Under the pieces are notes generated by a model. That model did not search any database, had not been told where the DNA came from, and saw only the letters and a program-made list of their open reading frames with translations. Both the position numbers and the translations under genes were made by a program. DNA of 64,000 bases from Lactobacillus gallinarum DSM 10532 = JCM 2011 (GTDB lineage: Bacteria > Bacillota > Bacilli > Lactobacillales > Lactobacillaceae). The stretch covers positions 28,008-92,007 of the forward strand of contig NZ_AZEL01000050.1 in the NCBI RefSeq assembly GCF_001434975.1, written 5' to 3'. Below, piece after piece: positions 25,698-34,866 of this stretch. The first letter of the stretch is position 1. Each line of letters starts with the position of its first letter.

Positions 25698-26338
25698 TGT
25701 GGCAAATTATTACCAATAACTGGGGCGCTTTTTTGACAGGTTTTTGGAATACTATTTTATGTAGTACCATAGCCCTGGTATTCAGTTTGATTTTGGGTGT
25801 GTTCTTCGCTCTGCTTGAAGTAGCTCCGCCAAAATTTGGCCGCGTGATTGCTAAGATTTACATCGCAATTTTCCGTAACATTCCATTGCTAGTTATCGTA
25901 ATGATCTTTTACTTGATCGTTCCGCGTTACATCGTTAAGTTGTCAGGTTTCCAAGCCGGTACAATTGGTTTAACACTTTATACTTCAGCCTTTATCGCTG
26001 AAACAGTGCGTGCCGGTATTAACTCAATCGGTGAAGGTCAAATGGAAGGTGCCCGTTCAAACGGTATGACTTATGTGCAAGCAATGCGTTACATTATCTT
26101 GCCTCAAGCCATGAAGATCGTGATTCCACCACTTGGCAACCAATTTGTAAACTTAGTTAAAAACTCTTCAGTTTTGGCCTTTGTAGCTGGTTTTGACTTG
26201 ATGTATCAAGCACAATTGATCGCATTTTCAACTTTCCAAACCATTGATACATATATTATCGTAGGTCTTTTCTACTTGATCTTGACTTTGCCACTCAGCT
26301 ACTACATGCGTCATCTAGAAAAGAAATTGGCTAAATAG
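25697..26338 (+). CDS. Amino acid ABC transporter permease (GlnP/HisM type), first subunit
   Basis: 213 aa, five predicted helices. It carries the EAA coupling loop EGARSNGMTYVQAMRYIILPQAMKIVIPP, characteristic of polar amino acid permeases. The start overlaps the stop of the binding protein gene. It shares the same EAA pattern with the next gene, and the two would form a heterodimeric channel. Confidence 0.92.
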   Translation: MWQIITNNWGAFLTGFWNTILCSTIALVFSLILGVFFALLEVAPPKFGRVIAKIYIAIFRNIPLLVIVMIFYLIVPRYIVKLSGFQAGTIGLTLYTSAFIAETVRAGINSIGEGQMEGARSNGMTYVQAMRYIILPQAMKIVIPPLGNQFVNLVKNSSVLAFVAGFDLMYQAQLIAFSTFQTIDTYIIVGLFYLILTLPLSYYMRHLEKKLAK

Positions 26339-26352
26339 GAAGGGGATAGAAA

Positions 26353-27009
26353 ATGGAAACTTTTATTCATGCTTATTCATGGGTCGATATCCGCTTCTTA
26401 TTACAAGGTCTTTGGGTAACGATTTATGTATCACTTATTTCAATTGCGCTTAGTTTTGTAGTGGGTTTGATCTTAGGTTTGATCCGCTACATGAAGATTA
26501 AATATCTTTCAGCAATCGTTGGCTTTATCATTGATATTATCCGTAACTTGCCATTGCTTTTGATCATCTTCTTTACCTACTTTGGTTTGCCACAATTAGG
26601 TATTGTCACGAATCCAACGTCGGCTTCGATTACGGCTTTGGTAATCTTCGAAGGTGCAATGTTGGCCGAAATCGTTCGTTCAGGTATCGGTTCAGTTGAT
26701 CCAGGTCAAATGGAAGGTGCCCGTTCAAACGGTATGTCTTATGGCCAAGCAATGTATCACGTTGTCATGCCACAAGCTTTGCACAACATGATTCCTGCAC
26801 TTTTGTCACAGTTCGTATCACTGGTTAAGGATACTTCACTTGCAACGATCATCGTGTTGTCAGAACTTCTTTACCACGCACAAATCATCTACAGTCAAAA
26901 CACGACTTACTTGATTCCGATGTACGTGATCATCGCTGTAATGTACTTCATCATCTGCTTCTGCTTATCACAAGTGGCCAACTACTTACAAAAGAAGTAC
27001 AACAATTAG
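26353..27009 (+). CDS. Amino acid ABC transporter permease, second subunit
   Basis: 218 aa with five helices and the EAA loop MEGARSNGMSYGQAMYHVVMPQALHNMIP. 14 bp behind the first permease with SD GGAAGGGG. Last gene of the importer operon; a strong terminator follows at 27027. Confidence 0.92.
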   Translation: METFIHAYSWVDIRFLLQGLWVTIYVSLISIALSFVVGLILGLIRYMKIKYLSAIVGFIIDIIRNLPLLLIIFFTYFGLPQLGIVTNPTSASITALVIFEGAMLAEIVRSGIGSVDPGQMEGARSNGMSYGQAMYHVVMPQALHNMIPALLSQFVSLVKDTSLATIIVLSELLYHAQIIYSQNTTYLIPMYVIIAVMYFIICFCLSQVANYLQKKYNN

Positions 27010-27026
27010 TGGTTATAATCTTATTC

Positions 27027-27071
27027 AAAAAACTAACTCATGCTACTATGGTGGTAAGGGTTAGTTTTTTT
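27027..27071 (+). terminator. Terminator of the amino acid importer operon
   Basis: Perfect 11-bp stem AAAAAACTAAC / GTTAGTTTTTT with a long (about 22-nt) loop, then more T. Confidence 0.75.
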
Positions 27072-27086
27072 ATTAGGAAAAATATT

Positions 27087-28007
27087 ATGGGCGTAAATGA
27101 ACAATTAACCGACCGTGAACGGGTCGAATTAACTAAGAAATCTTATGAATATTTGCAATTAGGCGATAGCATAACGATTGGCCAATACCATGTTGGCGTT
27201 GTTTGCCGGGTAGAACATGCTAAAGACGGGATGAGTGCGTTCGTCATTAGTAATCTTAGTGAAATTACGATCCTGTTTAAGGGATCTTATGGTATCAAAA
27301 AAGGCACGCCGCAGACTTGGCGTGATGAATGGTTTAAGACGAATATCCCGATTTTAAGAGCGATGCTATCAAACGAAAGACGCATTCCGAGTCAGTTGAA
27401 GACGGCCAGTAAGTTCTTGAATCATGTGATTAGTCAATTTAAAGGAAGCAGATTCTATATTTATGGCCATTCACTGGGATCAATTAACGCACAGTTTGCT
27501 TTGGCTAATTGCAGTCATCCGGAGGTGATAGCGGCAGCTTATTTGTATGAAGGTACCAATATTTGGTTATTGCTTACACCGAAGGAGAGAAGACGTGTAG
27601 TACAGATGCGCGAACGGATTTTTAACTATGTGGATATTTATGATCCGGTAACTTTGGGCATTACGGAAACGCACCATATGGTTGGTAAGTTATGCTATGT
27701 TGATAGTGAGCCAATGCAGCCGATTAAGCAGCACATGTGGGGCGGCTACCAGTTTAATCCGGATGGCAGCTTGAAGTTGCGTAAGATTGACCAGGCGTTT
27801 TTAGCAGAAAGCCGCAGTGAGCATAAGCTGCTTAGCCGGTCGGGTGAATTGACGGACTTTATCGAAAAAATCAGCTCTAGCGATGAGATTAAGAAGATGG
27901 CAACGGAGAAGATAGATGAGCTGACGAAGCGTTATCCAGATCATAAGAGTCTGGTGAAGTTGGCTGAACTATTTAAGAATGAATTGTTAAAGGATGAAGA
28001 TAAGTGA
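27087..28007 (+). CDS. Lipase-like alpha/beta hydrolase (Mbeg1/DUF2974-like)
   Basis: 306 aa. The nucleophile elbow YIYGHSLGSINAQFAL has the GxSxG motif of lipases, and FKGSYGIKKGTPQTWRDEW precedes it as in DUF2974 proteins. No signal peptide, so probably cytosolic. Start ATG 27087 (MGVNEQLTDRE) with SD TAGGAAAAA; the open frame from 27009 reads through the preceding terminator and is rejected. The GTGA overlap with the next gene shows cotranslation. The substrate is unknown. Confidence 0.7.
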   Translation: MGVNEQLTDRERVELTKKSYEYLQLGDSITIGQYHVGVVCRVEHAKDGMSAFVISNLSEITILFKGSYGIKKGTPQTWRDEWFKTNIPILRAMLSNERRIPSQLKTASKFLNHVISQFKGSRFYIYGHSLGSINAQFALANCSHPEVIAAAYLYEGTNIWLLLTPKERRRVVQMRERIFNYVDIYDPVTLGITETHHMVGKLCYVDSEPMQPIKQHMWGGYQFNPDGSLKLRKIDQAFLAESRSEHKLLSRSGELTDFIEKISSSDEIKKMATEKIDELTKRYPDHKSLVKLAELFKNELLKDEDK

Positions 28008-28447
28008 AACTAGATGAATTAGCAGCAAAGCAAGTAATTAATGATAAAGTGATTGATCATTTCGATGAAGATTTTTATGGCGACTTTTATGATTTCTTCG
28101 TGAACTTTATGAAGTTCAAGGAATTGACGGGGCAAATGAAGAAGGACCCTGATGAGGTGGAGTTTGTCTTTTATTTGAAGAACGATGATGATCATTATGG
28201 TTATAAGTTGGTTTTTGATCATGATTTACGGTTTTTGTCCGAGGAGTCGGATATTAGTGCTGCAGTGCTTGGAGCAGAGTCGGTGGAAGATTTTGAGAAG
28301 AGTAGGGATGCGGCGATTAAGGAGTTTGCACAGAAGTTTAGTGCGGAGAATCAGCATGATTTGATTCAGAATTTTAATGTGGAGATTGGTAAGCTCTTTG
28401 ATCAGTATGATTTGGGTAAGGATAATACTTGCTATGTGTTGAGGTAG
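28004..28447 (+). CDS. Hypothetical acidic protein coupled to the lipase-like gene
   Basis: 147 aa starting at GTG 28004, overlapping the previous stop by four bases. Very acidic and aromatic (FDEDFYGDFYDFFVNFMKF; LKNDDDHYGYKLVFDHD), with no signal peptide or membrane helix. Not recognised. The tight coupling suggests it binds or inhibits the hydrolase, which is inference only. Confidence 0.6.
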   Translation: MKLDELAAKQVINDKVIDHFDEDFYGDFYDFFVNFMKFKELTGQMKKDPDEVEFVFYLKNDDDHYGYKLVFDHDLRFLSEESDISAAVLGAESVEDFEKSRDAAIKEFAQKFSAENQHDLIQNFNVEIGKLFDQYDLGKDNTCYVLR

Positions 28448-28454
28448 AAAATAT

Positions 28455-28474
28455 TTCCCAGTAGTGGGAATTTT
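28455..28474 (+). terminator. Terminator after the acidic protein gene
   Basis: Perfect hairpin TTCCCA-GTAG-TGGGAA-TTTT. Confidence 0.65.
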
Positions 28475-28556
28475 GCAGACTAAATTTGGATTTAATGGTT
28501 TAATTTAAAGTAGGCTTTGAGTGAATAATTCAGAGTCCGACATTCTGACCACATAA

Positions 28557-28594
28557 AAAAGGGCATCCCTTCTTTCCTTGGGGGATGTCCTTTT
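28557..28594. terminator. Bidirectional terminator
   Basis: AAAAAAGGGCATCCC / GGGATGTCC-TTTT with a 12-nt loop. It mainly serves the leftward lipoprotein gene ending at 28617. Confidence 0.75.
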
Positions 28595-28616
28595 AATTAT
28601 CTAAATTAGTCTATCT

Positions 28617-29918
28617 TTATTGCTTCCAAGAAGCGTCAAGCTTAGCCTTACCAGTCTTAATATCACTGGTCCAGTTTTGACCCTTGCTTGCCTTAGCCAA
28701 AATATTTTGCATATTTACATTAACTTGGTCATATGCAGTAATTGAGTTCTTAGTTACAGGTAAGAAGTAAAGCTTCTTTGAAGTCTTAGACAAAATTGCA
28801 GGAATCTTGCTGTTCTTAGCTTGTTGGTAAGCTGAGTCGTTCAAAGCAGCAGTGTTAACTGGCATGTAACCAGTTTGCTTTGCCCAGTAAAGTTGTGATG
28901 ACTTAGAAGTTAAAAACTTAAGGTACTTGAATGCGGCAGCCTTTTGCATTGCGCTAGCCTTCTTGAACATGTAGATGTCAGTACCTTGTTGTACATTCAT
29001 TTGACTTGGACGAGCAGCTACGCCGTAAACGTAACCCTTCTTAAGACCTTGCTTAAGGTAGGCTTCGTTAGCAGTTGAACCGATGAACATGGCAACTTGA
29101 CCATTGTTAAATGGAGTTGACATGTACTTTTGTGTACCAGCTTGCATGAAGTAGCCAGCCTTAACGCCGTTAGCGTAGTAGTTGATGGCTTTTACAGAAT
29201 CTTTAGCAGCAAAGTTCAAGTTCTTGTTGAAGTCCTTGCCGTAAGTTTCCTTCATTTGCATCATGTAGTAGTTGTTAAGTGCGTCAAAGCCCATACCGCG
29301 TACCTTGTGGTGACTCTTACGGTAGATTTCAGCAGATGCACTAGCAAGTTGACTCATGTTGCTTGGTACCTTTACGCCATATTTATCAAGCAAAGTCTTA
29401 TTGTAGAAAAGTACTTCAACAGACTTGTTAAATGGTACACCGTATTGAGTACCGCCAATGTTGGCACCATCCCAAAGTGCCTTCTTAATTCCACTGTTCT
29501 TGTATGAGCCCCAGCCGACTGACTTGTTGTTAACGTATGGAGTTAAGTTAACAAGCATGTTGTTCTTAGCCGCATTGTAAAGCCAACCTGGGTAAGCTTG
29601 CGTAATAGTTGGCAAGTCCTTTGGTGATTGCAAACCTGAAACAAGCTTTGCTTGCAAGTCAGAGTAGTTACCACCTTGGCTTTGCAACTTAATATGAATG
29701 TTGGGATTTTTCTTTTCAAAGTCATTAGTTAACTTCTTTAAAGCACTTTGAGAAGTACCAGTTAATGAGTACCAAAAGTTAATCGTTGTCTTCTTGCTAA
29801 TTTTAGTAGGAATCTTAGAAGAACTCTTAGAACTACTATTGTTGTTTGAACAAGCACTAAGACTGGCAACTGCTAAAACGGAAGCTCCAATTAGTGCCAT
29901 TTTTTTGTAAAATTTCAT
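28617..29918 (-). CDS. Extracellular sugar/glycerol-phosphate-binding lipoprotein (UgpB-like), orphan
   Basis: 433 aa. Lipobox LSAC (Cys23) is followed by a Ser/Asn-rich linker and a type 1 ABC solute-binding domain: TINFWYSLTGTSQSALKKLTNDFEKKNPNI and GVPFNKSVEVLFYNKTLLDKYG resemble glycerol-3-phosphate or glycerophosphodiester binding proteins. The protein is lipid-anchored outside the cell. No permease or ATPase genes adjoin, so the remainder of the transporter must be elsewhere. The specificity (glycerol-3-phosphate versus oligosaccharide) is not certain. Confidence 0.85.
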   Translation of the reverse strand: MKFYKKMALIGASVLAVASLSACSNNNSSSKSSSKIPTKISKKTTINFWYSLTGTSQSALKKLTNDFEKKNPNIHIKLQSQGGNYSDLQAKLVSGLQSPKDLPTITQAYPGWLYNAAKNNMLVNLTPYVNNKSVGWGSYKNSGIKKALWDGANIGGTQYGVPFNKSVEVLFYNKTLLDKYGVKVPSNMSQLASASAEIYRKSHHKVRGMGFDALNNYYMMQMKETYGKDFNKNLNFAAKDSVKAINYYANGVKAGYFMQAGTQKYMSTPFNNGQVAMFIGSTANEAYLKQGLKKGYVYGVAARPSQMNVQQGTDIYMFKKASAMQKAAAFKYLKFLTSKSSQLYWAKQTGYMPVNTAALNDSAYQQAKNSKIPAILSKTSKKLYFLPVTKNSITAYDQVNVNMQNILAKASKGQNWTSDIKTGKAKLDASWKQ

Positions 29919-30072
29919 TTTTTCTGCCTTTCGCTTTTTTATATTTCAAAGGTAGTTTACGCATAGATAAGCGTACTATTCACAGATAAAATATAATATT
30001 GTTCATAATTGACACCGAAATATAATGATTCTAATATTGAAAGTAAGTAAATATTTTTAGCAGGTGGAAAAT

Positions 30073-30876
30073 ATGGACAAAAATCCTTTAGTATATGAAT
30101 ATTCAATCGGTAAACGTAAGCCTTATGATTATGATTATGGTAATCGTCAGGGTAACCAAAATGCAGGTTGCCCCTTCTGTGACGTTGCACATTTAACCAA
30201 TATCTATGAAAAAGATGGGGATAAAATTTGGTTAAAGAATAAATATCCAACTTTACAGGATACTGACCAAACAATTCTGATTGAATCAAGCGATCACCAA
30301 GGTGATATTTCAACTTATACACGCGAAGACAATCAAGAATTAATGAAGTTTGGACTGAAATGTTTTCAAAAGATGAATAACTCAGGCCGCTATGAAAGTG
30401 TTCTTTGGTATAAAAACTTTGGTCCTAAATCTGATGGTTCTTTAACGCATCCCCACATGCAGATTGTTGGGCTTTACCATAAAGATGGCTATCACGATAT
30501 TGGACCTGACAATTTCAAAGGCTTTGAGGTTGGTCGATCTGGTTCAGTAGAGATGAATCTTTCAGCTTATCCGATTCAAGGCTATCAAGAAGTAAATATC
30601 TTAACTCAAGATAATACCAATTTAGAAACGTGGGCAGATTTAATCCAAAAAGGTGCACAATATATGCGTTCTGTTTTGTCACACGGTGTAGATTCATACA
30701 ACTTATTCTTTTATCCGATTAATGATGGCAAAGGAACTTGCTGCAAGATTATTCCACGTTTTTATGCCTCACCATATTTTGTTGGCTATAAGATCTCGCA
30801 AGTCGATGATTCCGATACTTTAAAATGGGAAGCAGAGCGACTTAAGGGCTTCGTCAATGGCGGTATTTTACATTAA
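30073..30876 (+). CDS. GalT-like HIT-superfamily protein (DUF4931)
   Basis: 267 aa. A zinc-type CPFC pair near residue 35 (NAGCPFCD) and a central THPHMQIVGL motif correspond to the metal site and the His-Pro-His-x-Gln active site of galactose-1-phosphate uridylyltransferases. The overall architecture fits DUF4931. The nucleotidyltransferase substrate is unknown; it is not the Leloir GalT of lactobacilli, which is longer. ATG 30073 is chosen with SD CAGGTGG rather than GTG 30064. Monocistronic, ending at a strong terminator. Confidence 0.8.
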   Translation: MDKNPLVYEYSIGKRKPYDYDYGNRQGNQNAGCPFCDVAHLTNIYEKDGDKIWLKNKYPTLQDTDQTILIESSDHQGDISTYTREDNQELMKFGLKCFQKMNNSGRYESVLWYKNFGPKSDGSLTHPHMQIVGLYHKDGYHDIGPDNFKGFEVGRSGSVEMNLSAYPIQGYQEVNILTQDNTNLETWADLIQKGAQYMRSVLSHGVDSYNLFFYPINDGKGTCCKIIPRFYASPYFVGYKISQVDDSDTLKWEAERLKGFVNGGILH

Positions 30877-30882
30877 AATGTC

Positions 30883-30917
30883 AAAAAACGCATTCGCGAG
30901 ATTGAATGCGTTTTTTT
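30883..30917 (+). terminator. Terminator after the GalT-like gene
   Basis: Stem AAAAAACGCATTC / GAATGCGTTTTTTT with an 8-nt loop. Confidence 0.85.
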
Positions 30918-30961
30918 GATATAATTGAAATGATTAAATACATTTCTAAGAAGGGATGCTC

Positions 30962-31888
30962 ATGAAGAAGATTGTAGTTATAGGTTCAAGCAATGTTGAT
31001 ACTACATTGCACGTAAAGGACTTTCCAAAACCAGGTGAAACAATTAATGCCACAGAAATAACCTCTGCTGGTGGTGGTAAAGGTGCAAACCAAGCTATCG
31101 CTGCGGCTAAAAGTGGCGCAGAGACTTATTTTATTAATCGTGTCGGTGAAGACAGCGAAGGCGGTTATATCACCCATCAATTGAAGAGCTATGGCGTTGA
31201 CACTACCTATGTTCAAACCACGATGGGAAGCAAGACCGGTCATGCTTATATCACGCTTAATGAAGCAGGACAAAATGATATCATTATTGATCATGGTGCT
31301 AACTATGAATTAACTGTAGAGGATATTCAGGCTGCTAGTGATTTGTTTAAAGATATAGATTGTGTGATTGCTCAATTCGAGACCCCACTTGAAGCAACAA
31401 TTGAGGCCTTCAAGTTGGCTAAAAAGGCAGGAAAAATCACAATTTTAAATCCTGCACCTGCTATTGATAAAATTCCGGAAGAATTGTTGCAATACACAGA
31501 TATTATTACGCCAAATGAAACTGAAAGTGCCAAGATTACGGGCATCCAAATAAAGGATAATTCAACTTTGGCAACGAATGCTGAAAAGTTGCATCTTCTT
31601 GGCGTAAAAAATGTAGTAATTACGTATGGTGATAAAGGTGCCTATATCTCATCTGCAGATATTGAAACTTTGGTACCAGCTTACAAGGTTAAGGCAACTG
31701 ATACCACTGGTGCAGGCGATACCTTTATTGGTTACTTGGCAAGCAATTTAAAAGCAGACTTGTCCAACTTTGAAGAAGCCGCTGAAATTGCTAGTCGAGC
31801 TTCATCAATTGCCGTTCAACGTTTAGGTGCCCAACCTTCAATTCCTACTGCCAAAGAAGTAGAAAATGCAATGGAGGACGATGAATAA
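30962..31888 (+). CDS. rbsK: Ribokinase
   Basis: 308 aa, PfkB family. Phosphorylates D-ribose to ribose-5-phosphate. Conserved motifs are the substrate-binding GGGKGANQAIAAAKSG near residue 37, NPAPA, TPNE and the C-terminal DTTGAGDTFIGYLAS with the catalytic Asp. ATG 30962 is chosen over the ATG six bases upstream because of SD spacing. It is coupled to rpiA by TAATG. No rbsD or ribose transporter gene is attached; ribose probably comes from nucleosides. Confidence 0.93.
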   Translation: MKKIVVIGSSNVDTTLHVKDFPKPGETINATEITSAGGGKGANQAIAAAKSGAETYFINRVGEDSEGGYITHQLKSYGVDTTYVQTTMGSKTGHAYITLNEAGQNDIIIDHGANYELTVEDIQAASDLFKDIDCVIAQFETPLEATIEAFKLAKKAGKITILNPAPAIDKIPEELLQYTDIITPNETESAKITGIQIKDNSTLATNAEKLHLLGVKNVVITYGDKGAYISSADIETLVPAYKVKATDTTGAGDTFIGYLASNLKADLSNFEEAAEIASRASSIAVQRLGAQPSIPTAKEVENAMEDDE

Positions 31889-32580
31889 TGGATAAAACAG
31901 AACAAGATCGCTTGAAAAAAGAAGCTGCTGAGAAGGCAGCAAGCATGGTAAAATCTGGCATGATTTTAGGCGTAGGTACTGGTTCAACCGTTGCTTTCTT
32001 TATTGATGCTTTAGGCAAGCGCAAGGATAATGATGGCTTAAAGTTAAAAGCAATCGTTACTACCAGTAATAGAAGTAAAAAGCAACTTGAAGACTTAGGC
32101 TTTAAAGTTAGTGAATTAGCTGATGTTGATCAAGTTGATTTAACTGTTGATGGTTCTGATCGTGTTGCCGACAACTTAGACGGAATTAAGGGCGGCGGTG
32201 GTGCCTTAACCCTTGAAAAGAATGTTGCCATTAATTCTAAAAAGATTATCTGGATTGTGGATGAATCAAAACTTGTCCACAGATTAAGTGGATTTCCTTT
32301 GCCAGTTGAAGTATTGCCTATTTCTTGTGAACAAAACTTTAAGCGTTTTAAGCAAGAAGGCTTGAAGCCACAATGGCGAATGGATGGCGATAAGCGTTAC
32401 ATCACGCACTATGGCAACTACATTATTGATTTGGCTGCCGATCCAGTTCCAGCACCACATGGTTTAGCCGATTATCTTGACCGTACTGTAGGTGTAGTTG
32501 AACATGGTTTATTCCTTGATATGTGTGATGAGGTAATCATTGCTCATAGCGACGGCACAATTGAAGATAAGATTAAATAA
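31888..32580 (+). CDS. rpiA: Ribose-5-phosphate isomerase A
   Basis: 230 aa. Interconverts ribose-5-phosphate and ribulose-5-phosphate. Family motifs: GVGTGSTVAFFIDAL (phosphate loop), VDGSDRVADNLDGIKGGGGALTLEKNV (catalytic Asp region) and DESKLVHRLSGFPLPVEV. The start overlaps the rbsK stop. It follows ribokinase, so ribose is carried directly to the pentose phosphate pool that feeds phosphoketolase or PRPP synthesis. Confidence 0.95.
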   Translation: MDKTEQDRLKKEAAEKAASMVKSGMILGVGTGSTVAFFIDALGKRKDNDGLKLKAIVTTSNRSKKQLEDLGFKVSELADVDQVDLTVDGSDRVADNLDGIKGGGGALTLEKNVAINSKKIIWIVDESKLVHRLSGFPLPVEVLPISCEQNFKRFKQEGLKPQWRMDGDKRYITHYGNYIIDLAADPVPAPHGLADYLDRTVGVVEHGLFLDMCDEVIIAHSDGTIEDKIK

Positions 32581-32591
32581 TAATTTTTAGC

Positions 32592-32618
32592 AAAAATGGT
32601 TAACTTTAACCATTTTTT
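32592..32618 (+). terminator. Terminator of rbsK-rpiA
   Basis: Stem AAAAATGGTTA-ACTT-TAACCATTTTTT, perfect. Confidence 0.85.
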
Positions 32619-32660
32619 ATTTTGTCTTTTTTAATATCTTTTGTTAAAAATATATTTTTA

Positions 32661-32689
32661 TTGTAAACACTGGATTAATTATCTATACT
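32661..32689 (+). promoter_or_regulatory. kup promoter
   Basis: TTGTAA 32661-32666, a 17-bp spacer, TATACT 32684-32689. The start codon of kup is 43 bp downstream. Confidence 0.7.
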
Positions 32690-32731
32690 AGTGAAGATTT
32701 TATTTTTAAATGTTGTAGAGGATTATTAGAC

Positions 32732-34747
32732 ATGAATAAAATTACTAAAAAGCAAAAGATGAGTTTTGCGGGATTGTTGATTGCCATAGGTATTGTGTAT
32801 GGTGATATTGGAACAAGTCCGTTATATGTAATGAAATCAATTGTGACTGAAAATGGCGGGATTGCCAACGTTAATCGAGAATTGATCGTTGGTTCAATCT
32901 CGTTAATTCTTTGGACAGTAACTTTGTTGACTACTGTCAAATATGTCATGATTGCTTTGAAGGCAACTAATCATGGCGAAGGAGGAATCTTCTCTCTTTA
33001 TGCTTTAGTTAGAAAAAGAGCCAAGTGGCTGGTTATCCCGGCTCTGATTGGTGGTGCAGCTCTGCTTGCCGATGGTACTTTGACACCAGCAGTGACCGTT
33101 ACCACTTCGATTGAAGGGTTAAAGAATATGCGCTTTGGTGATGTGATTCCGGTTCCTTCTCAAGAAGTTGTAATTATGATTACTATCATCATTTTGGTAA
33201 TTCTATTCTCAATTCAGAGGATGGGAACCAGCGTTATTGGTAAAGCATTTGGTCCAATTATGCTGGTATGGTTTACCTTTTTAGGAGTAGTTGGCATTGT
33301 TAACTTGAGCCATGATTGGAGTCTTTTGGAAGCGATTAATCCCATTTATGCTATTCGAATTTTGTTTAGTCCAGCTAATAAAGTCGGGATCCTAATTTTG
33401 GGTTCTGTCTTCTTGGCTACTACTGGTGCTGAAGCGTTATATTCGGATGTTGGACACGTAGGTAAAGCGAATATTATGGGCTCTTGGCCATATATATTTG
33501 TTTGTCTTTCATTAAACTACCTAGGCCAAGGCGCTTGGATTTTGCATAATGCTAGCTATCATGCTGGTAATGGTGACTTCAATCCATTCTTTGAAGTTGT
33601 TCCTAGCAATTTGCGTCTTTTTGCCATTGCCTTGGCTACGATCGCAGCTATCATTGCTTCCCAGGCATTGATTACTGGATCGTTTACTTTGGTCGCTGAG
33701 GCCAGCAGTTTAAAGTTTTTACCAAGAATGAATATTATTTATCCTTCAACTGAAAAAGGACAAATTTATATTCCATCAATTAACAAAATGATCTGTGTGG
33801 TAACTGTAGCAATTGTGTTCTTATTCAGAACTTCACACCACATGGAAGCAGCATATGGTTTGGCAATTACTGTCACTATGTTGATGACTACAATATTATT
33901 GTTTGAATACTTGGGTAAAAAAGGCAAACCACTTTACTTACGCTTGATCTTTTTGATTGCATTTGCTTTTATTGAAGGGATGTTCTTAATCTCCAGTTTG
34001 ACTAAATTCTTACATGGCGGTTACGTAACTGTTTTAATTGCTGGCTTTATCTTGGCAATCATGTATGTTTGGTTTTATGGAAATAAGATTCGTGATAAGC
34101 GTGAAGCTAAGAATGCTTACGTTCGTTTAGACGAGTATACAGAAATGCTGACAGATTTAAGCCACTGCGAAGATTACCCTGTTTATGCCACTAATGTTGT
34201 TTATATGGCAAAGGTTAAGTATAATAAGTTCATTAAGCGTGAGATACTTTATTCAATTTTGGATAAAAGACCTAAACGTGCTAAAGCCTATTGGTTTGTT
34301 ACTGTCAATGTAACAAACGAACCATATACCGCAGAATATGCAGTAAATACGTACGGTACTAAGAACGTAATCAACGTTCAGCTTTATCTAGGTTTTAGAA
34401 AGCAAACTAGCGTTAACGTCTACTTACGGCAAATTGTTCATGAATTGATTGCAGATGGTACTATTGAGGCTCAACTACAAAGATTCACTACTACTCCTGG
34501 TAGAGATGTAGGTGACTTCTCCTTCGTCATTGTTAATGATGTAATTAGTCCATTAACTAAATTGACTGGTTATGAGAAGTTTATGGTCGAGGCTAGAGTC
34601 TGGCTGCAAAATCTATCTTCTAACCCAGCTTCTTGGTTTGGTTTAGAGTATGCAGATACAGTGGTAGAACGAGTACCATTGATCTTAGGCAAGCATCAAG
34701 AAAGCTATATTAAGCGAATTAAACCTAAGAAACAAACTAAAAAGTAA
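32732..34747 (+). CDS. kup: KUP-type low-affinity potassium uptake protein
   Basis: 671 aa: twelve-helix N-terminal transport region (about 1-450) and a soluble C-terminal region. The KUP signature GIVYGDIGTSPLYVMKS starts at residue 18; GEGGIFSLYAL and GGAALLADGTLTPAVTV follow. Imports K+ with protons. Monocistronic, with its own promoter and a terminator at 34748. Confidence 0.94.
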   Translation: MNKITKKQKMSFAGLLIAIGIVYGDIGTSPLYVMKSIVTENGGIANVNRELIVGSISLILWTVTLLTTVKYVMIALKATNHGEGGIFSLYALVRKRAKWLVIPALIGGAALLADGTLTPAVTVTTSIEGLKNMRFGDVIPVPSQEVVIMITIIILVILFSIQRMGTSVIGKAFGPIMLVWFTFLGVVGIVNLSHDWSLLEAINPIYAIRILFSPANKVGILILGSVFLATTGAEALYSDVGHVGKANIMGSWPYIFVCLSLNYLGQGAWILHNASYHAGNGDFNPFFEVVPSNLRLFAIALATIAAIIASQALITGSFTLVAEASSLKFLPRMNIIYPSTEKGQIYIPSINKMICVVTVAIVFLFRTSHHMEAAYGLAITVTMLMTTILLFEYLGKKGKPLYLRLIFLIAFAFIEGMFLISSLTKFLHGGYVTVLIAGFILAIMYVWFYGNKIRDKREAKNAYVRLDEYTEMLTDLSHCEDYPVYATNVVYMAKVKYNKFIKREILYSILDKRPKRAKAYWFVTVNVTNEPYTAEYAVNTYGTKNVINVQLYLGFRKQTSVNVYLRQIVHELIADGTIEAQLQRFTTTPGRDVGDFSFVIVNDVISPLTKLTGYEKFMVEARVWLQNLSSNPASWFGLEYADTVVERVPLILGKHQESYIKRIKPKKQTKK

Positions 34748-34782
34748 CTGAAAAAAGTCTAGCCAAGCTAGGCTTTTTTCAG
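34748..34782 (+). terminator. Terminator after kup
   Basis: Stem CTGAAAAAAGTCTAGC / GCTAGGCTTTTTTCAG with a 3-nt loop. Confidence 0.85.
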
Positions 34783-34866
34783 TTAGATTAGATCGAACCA
34801 CTTTTTTATTTGGTCGGTTTTTTGTTATCATAAATATACTTAATACGCTTAGAAGAGGTAGAATTT

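Noticed and set aside
28476-28556. Odd non-coding stretch between two terminators, considered as an insertion sequence remnant.
   Set aside because: No inverted ends, direct repeats or transposase text could be seen; left as unexplained spacer.
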